Below the pieces are notes generated by a model. It saw nothing but the letters and a program-made list of their open reading frames with translations, searched no databases and was not told the DNA's origin. The translations under genes and the position numbers were made by a program. Shown piece by piece: positions 1 through 8,500 of a stretch of DNA of 9,184 nt. The first letter of the stretch is position 1. Every line of letters starts with the position of its first letter. The DNA lies in NCBI GenBank assembly GCA_002360455.1, contig DEQQ01000030.1:1-9184 (forward strand), written 5' to 3'. The DNA comes from Saprospiraceae bacterium UBA3362 (GTDB lineage: Bacteria; Bacteroidota; Bacteroidia; Chitinophagales; Saprospiraceae).

Positions 1-506
1 AATTCCCAGAGTAAAGGAAAGTCAATTCTAGTAAAACAAAGAAGTCTTTCCAAAGTTTTCAATTCGGATCGCTTGAATCTTTCGGGGAGCTGGATAAAAC
101 AGCTGCCCAATCTCTCCTTTAAGCTTGCCGTCAATTCATTCCATTCTTCCCAAATGCTTTGTTGACAAGCAAGGTCACGAGATTGAGATATGGACTGAGA
201 TAGTTTGGGACAAAACTTAAAATGGTCAGGACAGTCTTTTAACCAGGTTTGAATTTGATGTTCCTCAGGAAGTTTATAAAAACTGCCATTGAACTCAATA
301 GAACGAAAAAAGTTGGAATAAGCCTCAAGGCCGGACTGCCCGGAGTTCAATTTGGGCAGAACTTTTTTCCATCTCGGGTCCGACCATCCGGTTCCCCCTG
401 TAAAGACTGTAAATTTTGAGTTTGTTCCGCACTGATTCAAAAACGACCTAGTTTGAGGCAAGCTAAAATCAATTGGATTATTAGCTTGCACAGCTCCAAA
501 TTTCAT
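1..506 (-). CDS. DUF72 (YecE-like) family protein, 3' end cut off by the window
   Basis: Reading leftward from the ATG at 504-506, the frame stays open for 168 codons to the window edge, so the C-terminal part is missing. The translation carries the hallmarks of the DUF72/YecE family. These are a GGTGWSDPRW segment (about residues 37-46, matching the family's G-T-S/G-W-S-x-P-x-W), a YSNFFRSIEFNGSFYKLP stretch (the family's Y...F..VE.N.TFY..P), then W, PDHFKFCPK and later CFIQLPERF. Family members are usually about 240-300 residues with a TIM-barrel-like fold, so over half is visible. The family's biochemical role is not settled and I assign none. The gene is divergent from tpiA with a 133-bp gap. 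The start is preceded by A/T-rich sequence without a Shine-Dalgarno motif, as is normal in Bacteroidota. The family call is confident; the function is unknown. Confidence 0.85.
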   Translation of the reverse strand, partial: MKFGAVQANNPIDFSLPQTRSFLNQCGTNSKFTVFTGGTGWSDPRWKKVLPKLNSGQSGLEAYSNFFRSIEFNGSFYKLPEEHQIQTWLKDCPDHFKFCPKLSQSISQSRDLACQQSIWEEWNELTASLKERLGSCFIQLPERFKRSELKTLERLLCFTRIDFPLLWE

Positions 507-520
507 TTTAAAATAACTCT

Positions 521-532
521 CAAACCATTATA
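521..532 (-). promoter_or_regulatory. Possible promoter element for the DUF72 gene
   Basis: On the minus strand this reads TATAATGGTTTG, ending 14 nt before the DUF72 start codon. It combines a TATAAT hexamer with a TTTG that resembles the Bacteroidota -7 element (TAnnTTTG), but with two extra bases between TA and TTTG. No strong -33 TTTG lies at an ideal distance. The call rests on motif resemblance only. I found no clear promoter for the divergent tpiA in the same 133-bp gap. Confidence 0.2.
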
Positions 533-639
533 AAGTTTGATCCCGAATACCAATATGAAAGGCTGTCTAATTACACAAGAATGGTTTTATTTATTTTTTT
601 TAACTTGCATCATTTTATCATTCTAAAAAGTTCCTACAA

Positions 640-1410
640 ATGACTAAACGATCAATCGTTGCAGGCAATTGGAAAATGAACATTTTGCCATCAAACACAT
701 CAAATTTTATCGATCAACTTAAGCCTTACCTTACCACACATAATACTGAGGTTGTGATTTGTCCTCCATTTACTCATTTACAGTCTGCACAACAATCTAT
801 ATATTCGAACCAACTCAACCTCAAACTTGCAGCTCAAGATTGCAGCGAGCAAGAGCAGGGTGCATACACCGGTGAGATTTCTGCATCCATGTGTTCTGAT
901 CTGCAATGCAGTTACGTGCTTATTGGGCACAGCGAACGTCGAGAAAGGAATTCTACAGAAGACTCGTTGATTAACTCTAAACTGCAACAGCTGTTATCCA
1001 AAAATTTGAAAGCCATATTATGCTGCGGAGAACCCAAATCAGTTAGAGAAAATAACAATGAATATGAATTTGTTCAGAATCAATTGGATATTGCATTAAC
1101 CAAACTTCCTGCAGATTCCATTGCAAATATTATTATCGCTTATGAACCCATTTGGGCTATTGGAACCGGACTAACAGCGACAAATGAACAGGCTCAAATG
1201 ATGCACGAATTCATTCGTAATTGCATAAATAAGTTGTACAATGAGTCTGTAGCAAAGCAATTAAAAATTTTATATGGAGGAAGTGTCAAAGCCGGTAATG
1301 CTGATGGCTTAGCAACACAGCCCGATATTGATGGCGTATTGGTGGGTGGTGCAAGTTTGATTGCCGATGACTTTGGAAAAATTATTCGGGCTTTCGATGA
1401 GAGAAAGTAG
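640..1410 (+). CDS. tpiA: Triosephosphate isomerase
   Basis: This cytosolic glycolytic enzyme interconverts dihydroxyacetone phosphate and glyceraldehyde 3-phosphate. The 256-residue product has the normal family length and all catalytic landmarks. AGNWKMN (residues 8-14) holds Asn10 and Lys12, IGHSERR (95-101) holds the electrophile His97, and AYEPIWAIGTG (167-177) holds the general base Glu169 and the mobile loop 6. The phosphate-binding YGGSV (212-216) and VGGASL (235-240) follow. The family's usual CxGE strand end appears as CCGE (128-131). The start is fixed by the short N-terminus before the first strand; upstream sequence is A/T-rich without a Shine-Dalgarno. The last 29 bp overlap the end of purE on the other strand, so the gene has no intergenic terminator of its own. 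It appears complete and functional. Confidence 0.97.
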   Translation: MTKRSIVAGNWKMNILPSNTSNFIDQLKPYLTTHNTEVVICPPFTHLQSAQQSIYSNQLNLKLAAQDCSEQEQGAYTGEISASMCSDLQCSYVLIGHSERRERNSTEDSLINSKLQQLLSKNLKAILCCGEPKSVRENNNEYEFVQNQLDIALTKLPADSIANIIIAYEPIWAIGTGLTATNEQAQMMHEFIRNCINKLYNESVAKQLKILYGGSVKAGNADGLATQPDIDGVLVGGASLIADDFGKIIRAFDERK

Positions 1411-1918
1411 TTCTGACCTGTTCGTCTTTTGATTTTACCAACTCCTGCATACAGGTTTTATAGTCTTTCATTTTTTGATCCAAAGTTGGATTGCCCAAGG
1501 CAAGAATTTGGACAGCCAATAAGCCTGCATTTTTAGCTGCATTGACCGCCACAGTTGCTACAGGAACGCCGTTAGGCATTTGTAAAATGGACAGCAGACT
1601 GTCCCATCCATCTATCGAATTGGAAGATTTTATTGGAACTCCTATAACAGGTAAGCCTGTGACAGAGGCTATCATTCCCGGCAAATGAGCTGCTCCTCCC
1701 GCCCCTGCTATTATAACTTTAATTCCTCTTGACTGAGCCTCTTGTGCATATTGGATCATTTGAAGCGGTGTTCTGTGAGCAGAAATTATTCTTATCTCAT
1801 GTTCCACCTCAAATTGATCTAAAATGCGGGATGCGTCTTGCATTATTTTTAGATCAGTATCTGAGCCCATAATTACCCCAACTTGGAGCTGATGACTTGA
1901 AGAGTTTGTTTGATCCAT
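1382..1918 (-). CDS. purE: PurE, N5-carboxyaminoimidazole ribonucleotide mutase
   Basis: PurE moves the carboxyl group of N5-CAIR, made by PurK, to C4 to give CAIR in de novo purine synthesis. The 178-residue protein shows VGVIMGSDTDL (13-23, with the active-site Ser19, Asp20 and Asp22 region), ISAHRTP (45-51, with the catalytic His48), AGAGGAAHLPGM (71-82) and a GVPIKSS segment (93-99). A neighbouring purK supports the class I mutase rather than the class II carboxylase. The start lies 46 bp inside the end of purK in another frame. No ATG, GTG or TTG lies between this Met and the Met of the MGSD motif, and starting at the latter would remove the first beta strand, so the overlap is real. The charged tail from about residue 146 is slightly longer than usual, and its last codons overlap tpiA. 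Confidence 0.96.
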   Translation of the reverse strand: MDQTNSSSHQLQVGVIMGSDTDLKIMQDASRILDQFEVEHEIRIISAHRTPLQMIQYAQEAQSRGIKVIIAGAGGAAHLPGMIASVTGLPVIGVPIKSSNSIDGWDSLLSILQMPNGVPVATVAVNAAKNAGLLAVQILALGNPTLDQKMKDYKTCMQELVKSKDEQVRTTFSHRKPE

Positions 1919-3036
1919 TTGGCTTTTGATTTAATATCTTTTATATGATCTCCCGTAATATTGATGTGTCCCATTTTTCTATAGGGTTTGGTTTTCTCCT
2001 TACCATATAAAAAAGGATGAACATGAGAATCAGATAAAAGTTGATTTAAATTATTATAAACTGCAATTCCTTCATGCCCTGCTTCACCAAGTACATTGAT
2101 CATAATGGTCTCTAGATTTCCAATTGCATTTCCCAAAGGAAGATCAAGTATGGCACGAATGTGATTTTCAAACTGACTAACAGCACCATTGTTCAAACTC
2201 ACATGACCGCTATTATGAGGTCTTGGTGCCATCTCATTTATCCATATTGAACCATCACGATTGACAAACATTTCAATAGCCAATAGTCCTACATGGTTCA
2301 ATCTCTGAGCACATTGCTTTGCCAATTCCAAACTACGCTCTTTTATTTCTTCACTTATTTCTGCAGGATAAACAACCCATTCTACAAGATTGGCCTCAGG
2401 GTGAAAGTCCATTGATACCGGAGGATAAACAGCAATTTCTCCACTCACGCTTCTCGCAATGATAACAGCTATCTCTACTTCAATATCTGCTTTACGTTCT
2501 ATAACTGAAGGCAAATCCCAAAGTTTATTCAATTCTTGTTCATTATGAATTATTTGGACTCCTTTGCCATCATAGCCTCCTTTTCTTGTTTTTTGAACAA
2601 AAGGAAAGTTCATTTTATTTGCTTCAATCAATAACAAAATATCTTTCAAATCTTCACATAAAAAAAAAGGAGCAGTTGGAATTTTATGCTCATCCAAAAA
2701 AGATTTTTGCAATCCTTTATCTTGAATCATTTTTAAAACATGAGATTGTGGATACACTTGTTTCCCGCTCTGTTCAAGCAATTCCAGAGCTTCAACCGAA
2801 ACATGCTCTATCTCTATTGTGATGATGTCATGATCCATACCAAAATCAAACACACTCTCCTTATCCATCAAATCACCACAGAAGAATTTGCGAGAATGCT
2901 TTGCAGCCGGAGCATTGGGGTCGGAATCATAAAAGGATAACTCAATATCTAAATGGGCTGTTTCTGTAATAAGCATCTTTCCCAGTTGCCCTGCTCCTAA
3001 TACTCCAATTTTTTTTTCTGATGGTCTAAACAACAT
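1873..3036 (-). CDS. purK: PurK, N5-carboxyaminoimidazole ribonucleotide synthase
   Basis: PurK is an ATP-grasp ligase that converts AIR, bicarbonate and ATP to N5-CAIR, the substrate of PurE. The 387-residue product has the usual length. GVLGAGQLGKML (11-22) forms the N-terminal nucleotide-fold loop. The sequence TRKGGYDGKGV (150-160) is the ATP-grasp glycine-rich loop. The metal-ligand region LAIEMFV (252-258, Glu256) and NEMAPRPHNSGH (267-278) follow, and KMGHINI (354-360) is the C-terminal signature. The gene is the first of a two-gene purK-purE unit; this order is the reverse of E. coli purEK. It overlaps purE by 46 bp, which suggests translational coupling. The 198 bp upstream contain the terminator of the preceding SusCD operon, so purK probably has its own promoter, although I could not identify a convincing one. 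Confidence 0.97.
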   Translation of the reverse strand: MLFRPSEKKIGVLGAGQLGKMLITETAHLDIELSFYDSDPNAPAAKHSRKFFCGDLMDKESVFDFGMDHDIITIEIEHVSVEALELLEQSGKQVYPQSHVLKMIQDKGLQKSFLDEHKIPTAPFFLCEDLKDILLLIEANKMNFPFVQKTRKGGYDGKGVQIIHNEQELNKLWDLPSVIERKADIEVEIAVIIARSVSGEIAVYPPVSMDFHPEANLVEWVVYPAEISEEIKERSLELAKQCAQRLNHVGLLAIEMFVNRDGSIWINEMAPRPHNSGHVSLNNGAVSQFENHIRAILDLPLGNAIGNLETIMINVLGEAGHEGIAVYNNLNQLLSDSHVHPFLYGKEKTKPYRKMGHINITGDHIKDIKSKAKWIKQTLQVISSKLG

Positions 3037-3176
3037 AACAATATGACAAAAACGTTGAAATCTCCATTAGGTTTTACTCTTTATTGAATTATAGAATAGA
3101 ATCCGTCTTATTATTGCGTCTTCAATAACTCCAAAAACCAAGATTACTTTCCCTTTCAAACTTTTATTAAATAGAC

Positions 3177-3206
3177 AAGCCTCAATGTAACGAAACATTG
3201 AGGCTT
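3177..3206 (-). terminator. Hairpin terminator of the SusCD-lipoprotein operon
   Basis: A perfect 12-bp inverted repeat (AAGCCTCAATGT at 3177-3188 and ACATTGAGGCTT at 3195-3206) encloses a 6-nt loop. It begins 28 bp beyond the stop codon of the last gene of the leftward operon. The sequence after the stem on the minus strand is T-rich but not a clean U-run (GTCTATTTAATAAAAG). Position and stem quality support a terminator or 3'-end-stabilising hairpin. The rest of the 198-bp gap (3037-3234) must contain the purK promoter, but no clear consensus stands out. Confidence 0.75.
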
Positions 3207-3234
3207 ATCTAAAATATTTAGTAAGACTAAATTT

Positions 3235-4056
3235 TTACTGCTTTACAAAAGTTCTAACTGCTGTATGACCCCAATTGCACAAAGCTGCATCAGGATGCAC
3301 TGCAGAACCGCTAGCACTTGAAAATTCAAATACCTTCCATTGGAAGGTCAATGGTGCTGTAGAAGAAATGATAGGTGGATAAGCATCATATTCTGCTGCC
3401 GTTAACGCAACAGGAGCTGTAGGGCTTACCAATCTCAGTCCTCCATGACAAAGATCTGTTTGAACAGGGAATCTAAGTTCATCCCCACCGGTTGCACTCT
3501 TGTGGTTGTACATCAAATAAGGATTATAGGCTACTGAAGCAGCTCCTCCTGGATTTCCTAACACATAAACTCCATCAAATACTTTCTTTACTTCAAGAAG
3601 ATATCCATTGGATGTTCTTTTATATGTTCCTTCCAATGCAGTAGGACCAGGATCAGCGATTGGACCAGCAACTACGATATTAGAACCAACACAAACTTTG
3701 TAACCTCCTTTATTGAAAGCACAATAGTTTATCGAAGAACCTCCCACTTTGGTTAGATTAGGAGCAGCCTCCCAATTTTCTTTTTTAATTTCCAAAGTAT
3801 CAGAACCGGTTCTTCCTCCTCTACCGCCTTCCATTCCATAAACTGTATCTACCAAAACAGCTACGACTGCAGGCAAATCTTGAACCAAGGTTGCATTTCC
3901 CAATCCATAAATATAAGAATCTTGCATACGCTTCTCATGTAAAAATGGCAGGACAACGGCGGCAGCTTTTGAATCTCCCTCCGTAGATTTCTGGCATGAT
4001 TGGACAGATACCACAACCAAAGCCAATATTAAAAATTGAATGATATTGTTTTTCAT
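3235..4056 (-). CDS. Uncharacterised lipoprotein, third gene of a SusCD-type operon
   Basis: The 273-residue product starts with a short charged N-terminus, a hydrophobic core and a lipobox SVQSC, predicting lipidation at Cys21 by signal peptidase II. The mature start (CQKSTEGD) is less acidic close to the cysteine than that of the SusD-like neighbour, so surface export is plausible but not certain. Visible features are a Gly/Arg-rich segment MEGGRGGRTGSD (75-86), four further cysteines (112, 122, 203, 260) that could form two disulfides, and a stretch LEGTYKR...LLEVKKVFDGVYVLGNPGG (about 141-171). That stretch resembles a GxY...V.KV.DGVY...GG pattern I associate with small accessory lipoproteins of SusCD loci; this is a recollection of pattern, not a database result. 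The gene lies 14 bp after the SusD-like gene and is almost certainly co-transcribed. It probably binds substrate or caps the importer, but the function is unknown. Confidence 0.8.
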   Translation of the reverse strand: MKNNIIQFLILALVVVSVQSCQKSTEGDSKAAAVVLPFLHEKRMQDSYIYGLGNATLVQDLPAVVAVLVDTVYGMEGGRGGRTGSDTLEIKKENWEAAPNLTKVGGSSINYCAFNKGGYKVCVGSNIVVAGPIADPGPTALEGTYKRTSNGYLLEVKKVFDGVYVLGNPGGAASVAYNPYLMYNHKSATGGDELRFPVQTDLCHGGLRLVSPTAPVALTAAEYDAYPPIISSTAPLTFQWKVFEFSSASGSAVHPDAALCNWGHTAVRTFVKQ

Positions 4057-4070
4057 ATTTTTTTTTAAAT

Positions 4071-5534
4071 TTATTTATCCCAAAATACTTTTGCTGTGAT
4101 GTCATGCTGACCAGGAAAGTTCTGATTCAAACTTTCCTCGTTCTCCGGATAAGGGAATATGCTTGGAAATTTGCCTGCGCCCAACGCATTCTTTGTAGGT
4201 TCGATAAAGATACCTCCACTGCGAGAAGCAAAGATTGCATTAGAAGCATTGTCATATCTTCTTGTTTCAATCCATGATTCTACCGGTTGAAGTCCGTTCA
4301 TGCAAACCCATTTTTGAAGAGCTATTGTCTTCAATGCATTTGCAGCATCATATTTTCCTTTACCTGCAAGATAAGCATCCAATTTAGCAGATTCAACTCC
4401 TAAATAATCGAAGCTCTGTGTTACCGCCTCATCATAATAAGCTTCTGACTCAGCAGCTCCTATTACAGCTTCAGAAAGCAACAAATTGCTTTCCCAAGCA
4501 GACATCCAAATAACCGGTTTTGTTGGTCCAAAAATTACACCTCCAGTGGCGGAAGTTGCTCCATTTGGCAGTGAGAATGTAGCTGAACTGGATGGTGCAT
4601 TTTCAACATCGCCCGGCTTCATTCCATTATGTCCACCGGCAAGATTTTTCTGATAGAAAAAATCAATTCTTGGATCAGAAGTTGACTCCAAATATTGAAT
4701 TGAAGTAGTCGTAGCCACAAAATAGTTTCCTAAAGCAGTACTTCTTGCAGCAGTCCAAAATGGATTGCTTCCTGCAGATCCACCCGGAAAAGCAACCAAT
4801 GCAGCCTCATCATTTGCAACTATAAAAGAAGCTCCTGATTCTGCTAATGCCTTAGCATCTGCAGATTTTCCTGAACGCAAATACAGTTTCAACAAAAGAG
4901 AGTTCGCAAAGGCTTCCCACTTATGCATATCACCTTGATAAACCAAGTCATCGCTTCCTGGAATTGTAGAACCTGCTCCATTATGGATCAAGTCAAGTGC
5001 ATCTTTTACTTCCTGGATAAGAGCAGGATAAACTTCAGTCTCTGCATTATTGTATTTTGGATGTAAAATACTTCCATCAGAAATATCCCCTTTCAATGCT
5101 TCTGTATAAGGAATGTTACCAAATACATCTGCGCATACTTGAAATGCATATGACTTTGTAATTTTTACAATTGCATTATAGTATTTTTCATTTGGAAGGT
5201 TCTTTGATATATAGTTAAGGTTGTTTATTCCTCTATATATTCTAGTAAAAATTTCGTTTCCTTCTGAAGAACTCATTTGATGTTGATCAAATTCTCCTAA
5301 AGAAACACCCGGTCCACCAGATTGATACTGACACCAAACACCCATAGAAGGAAAAAGTCTCTGCCCCAAAGCAATTGCGATATTTAGTTGACCCGCACTT
5401 AACTGTAGGGGAGCATCTGAGCTGGTAGACTGATTTGGATTTAAATTTACATCTAGGTAATTTTCACAACTTGTAATAAACAAGGTCATGAATATTACCA
5501 CGGGTAAAAAATATTTTATTTTTAGTTGATTCAT
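4071..5534 (-). CDS. SusD/RagB-family nutrient-binding outer-membrane lipoprotein
   Basis: SusD-like proteins sit as a lid on the SusC-type porin and capture the substrate at the cell surface. The 487-residue product has an SPII signal with lipobox FITSC (Cys23). It continues as CENYLDVN, whose acidic residues after the cysteine suit surface export. Family features in order are SYAFQVCADVFGNIPYTEA (128-146), NPFW...GNYF...DPRIDFFY (257-294), the helix WESNLLLSEAVIGAAESEAYY (347-367), IALQKWVCMNGLQPVESW (404-421) with RRY (425-427), and the C-terminal PYPENEESLNQN (461-472) ending in KVFWDK. The pattern best fits the SusD-like subgroup often annotated as SusD/RagB nutrient-binding lipoprotein. 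It follows the SusC-like gene after 28 bp and precedes a small lipoprotein gene after 14 bp, forming one operon. Substrate specificity cannot be read from the sequence. Confidence 0.95.
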   Translation of the reverse strand: MNQLKIKYFLPVVIFMTLFITSCENYLDVNLNPNQSTSSDAPLQLSAGQLNIAIALGQRLFPSMGVWCQYQSGGPGVSLGEFDQHQMSSSEGNEIFTRIYRGINNLNYISKNLPNEKYYNAIVKITKSYAFQVCADVFGNIPYTEALKGDISDGSILHPKYNNAETEVYPALIQEVKDALDLIHNGAGSTIPGSDDLVYQGDMHKWEAFANSLLLKLYLRSGKSADAKALAESGASFIVANDEAALVAFPGGSAGSNPFWTAARSTALGNYFVATTTSIQYLESTSDPRIDFFYQKNLAGGHNGMKPGDVENAPSSSATFSLPNGATSATGGVIFGPTKPVIWMSAWESNLLLSEAVIGAAESEAYYDEAVTQSFDYLGVESAKLDAYLAGKGKYDAANALKTIALQKWVCMNGLQPVESWIETRRYDNASNAIFASRSGGIFIEPTKNALGAGKFPSIFPYPENEESLNQNFPGQHDITAKVFWDK

Positions 5535-5562
5535 GATAATAATTTAATTTAAAAATGAGCAA

Positions 5563-8500
5563 TTAAAATTTCAATCTGATTTCTGCTCCTAAGCTTCTTG
5601 AAGGTGGAGTAGTTGTAGTTTCAATTCCGAATGCATCAGAATTTCCTCCAACACCACCTACCTCAGGATCAGCAAATGTATTTTCAGCAGGTAACCAGAA
5701 AGCTAAATTTCTTCCAAACACGCCCACTTGAATGCTCTTGAAGGCTGTAGATGCTTTGCAAGGAATACTATAGAATAAACTAACTTCTCTTAATTTCAAG
5801 AATGAAGCATCCAACAAATAAGCTCCTGCTGGTAATCCTCTAAAATAAGAATACGCTGAAGTTTCTTTAGTATTGGCTTCACCTGTAGTTGTAACACTAT
5901 TCTCTACCACAAATTTTTGACGATCGTGGATATCAGTAGTTATAGCAGTTCCGTTGAATTCTGTACTTAACTTAGTTCCGGAATAAAACAATCCACCTTT
6001 CTTACCATCCAATAATGCATTAAATGTAAAACTTCCAAATCGGAACTCAGTTCCAAAGCCGTATAAAAAGTCAGGCTGATAACTTCCTAAATACTGTAAT
6101 TCTGAAGATCTTCTAGGATTACCGTTTGCATCCACTACAATTCTTCCTTGATCGTCTTTTACAAAACCTGTTCCTTTGAATGTTCCAAAAGGTTGACCTT
6201 CTACAGCGATCAAATTAAGAGAACCATGTCCGGCAAAGTGAACTAAACTTGAATAAATTGCTAACTCATCATCGTTTTTGTCGTTGGCCAAGATTTCCTC
6301 AACTTTATTTTTGTTTTGAGACCAGTTTCCATAAACTCTCCATGCAACTTTCTGAGTTTTAACAGGCCATACTGAAACAGTCAATTCGTGTCCCTTATTT
6401 GTCATTCTTCCGATATTAACAGGAATGAATTGGAAGCCGGAAGACCAAGGAATATTAACATCTACAATTTGGTTCTTAGAATTGATATTGTAGTATGTAT
6501 ATTCTATATTGATCTTATCTTGTAATAAACCTATATCCAATCCAACTTCAGATGTAATAGATAACTCCGGCTTTAATTCTGGGTTACCGATTGAATTTCC
6601 TTTTGTTGCACCTGTCTGTCCATTGTATGGGAATCTGATTTGGAAATCATCTCCTAAATCTAACAATGTTGGATTTAAAGAATAATACGTATTCAATCTA
6701 TACAAAGGAGCATCTTTTCCAGCTGATCCGATTCCTCCTCTAATTTTCAAAGAAGATACAGGACCTAAGCTAAGGTTAGGCAAATTTGTAGGTTTGATTG
6801 AAAATCCACCTGCCTGATAAAAGAATCCTCTTTTACCTTCCGGCAATGTAGAAGAATAATCTTGACGAGCAGAATATTCTAAGAATACCCAATCTCTAAA
6901 TCCAATTGAATTGTTCAAATAAAATCCAAAAAGTCTGTATTTGGTAGAAGCGTTTCTACTCAAAGGAGCCTCTACTGAGTTTGTCAAATCATAATATCCC
7001 GGAACCACGATTCCTCCTACAGTTTGACCTGTTACTCTTCTAAAAGATTGTTCGATTGAGTTCCAACCTAAAGTTGTATTTAAAGTAAAGCTTGAGCTTA
7101 ATTTTTTATTATAATTTGCTATAGCATCATAGATCAAGTCATTGGTTTTGCTTGAAGACTCTCTGTATAGACCTAATGCAAAGGTATTACCTCCACGACC
7201 TCCATCAACCAATTCTCCGTCTGCCCATGTATTAGCACTTAGATAACTGAACTTTGGACTTTTTTCGGTTACATAACTGCTTACAAAGTTGGTACTTATT
7301 TTACCGGTCAAAGTCAATTCCGGAATAGGATTGTAAGACAATGATGTACTTGCTATAACATTATCCACATTATTCCTAACATCTTGATTATCCAAAATAT
7401 AATAAGGGTTGATAGAATATTGAGCATAAAATCCTTTGAAATCATGATAAGGAGAATTGTAATCTCTTAACTCATTAAATGGAATATTAGCCGGAGTTTG
7501 AGTTACAAATGCCATAGCCGGAGTTCCTGAAGAATAACCAAAAGGATAACCTCCTTCAGTAGCTCCTCTTTGATTTGTCTTAGCATAATTAACTTTGAAA
7601 TCTGATCTTAATTTTTCTGTCAATTTTGATCCAATGTTCACTTGAAAATTGTGCTTTTTCAATTCTGTATTCATTACTATACCATTTACATTGAAATTGG
7701 TATATGAAATAAAGTAATTGAAACGATCTGTACCTTGGCTGATTGAGAAGTTATTTCTCAAAGTATTTCCAAGATCAAAAAAGTTCTTGAAGTTATTTTT
7801 TACAGCGCTATATGGTCTTACCAATTGTTCAATTTTTCCGTTGCTCAAAGGAATTAATTCATGAGTAGCAGGATCGAAAGGAACTGCAGTCCAAGGAATT
7901 AATCTTCCATCAAACTTAGATCCCCATGCAAAGTTCTCTCCCATGAAAATCTTGGTAGAACCTCCACAACCATTACAAGACTCATAACCGGATCCCCATT
8001 TTTCTTGATATTTAAAAAGTTGGATCACTTCTTCTTGGCTATAAGTTGATGTGAAAGAAATTTCTGGCTTATCTGCTTTCTTACCCTTTTTGGTCGTAAT
8101 CAAAATTACTCCAGAACCACCTCTTGAACCATACAATGTGGTTGCTGATGGACCTTTTAATACGGTTACAGATTCGATGTCGTCCGGATTGATATCGTTT
8201 CCTCTATTTCCGAAATCAACATAATTGTCACGATCTCCATCTTTACCTGTACCTCCTCCACCGGAAGTATTAGAATTATTGATTGGCACTCCATCTACTA
8301 CAATCAAAGCATTATTGCCCTGAGTAAGTGAAGTTTCTCCTCTCAATACAACTCTTGTTGAGGCACCAACCGCACCGGAGGATTGGCCTATTTTTATTCC
8401 GGCCATTTTTCCTTGAAGCGCGTTCAACGTACTCCTGCTGGCAGTTGTATTCAAGTCCTCTGACTTAACCGTTTGGTTGGCGTAAACAACATCACTTTTG

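Noticed and set aside
778..987. 69-codon minus-strand open frame
   Set aside because: It lies wholly inside tpiA, whose product carries all the catalytic motifs. The antisense frame has no recognisable features.
1491..1688. 65-codon plus-strand open frame
   Set aside because: It is antisense to the conserved core of purE and is explained as a shadow of that gene.
2586..2940. Two overlapping plus-strand open frames (2586-2822 and 2740-2940)
   Set aside because: Both are antisense to purK, including conserved regions, and neither shows a protein-like pattern.
3037..3176. Search for a promoter or small RNA upstream of purK
   Set aside because: No clear -33/-7 pair, riboswitch-like conserved box or additional hairpin could be supported by eye.
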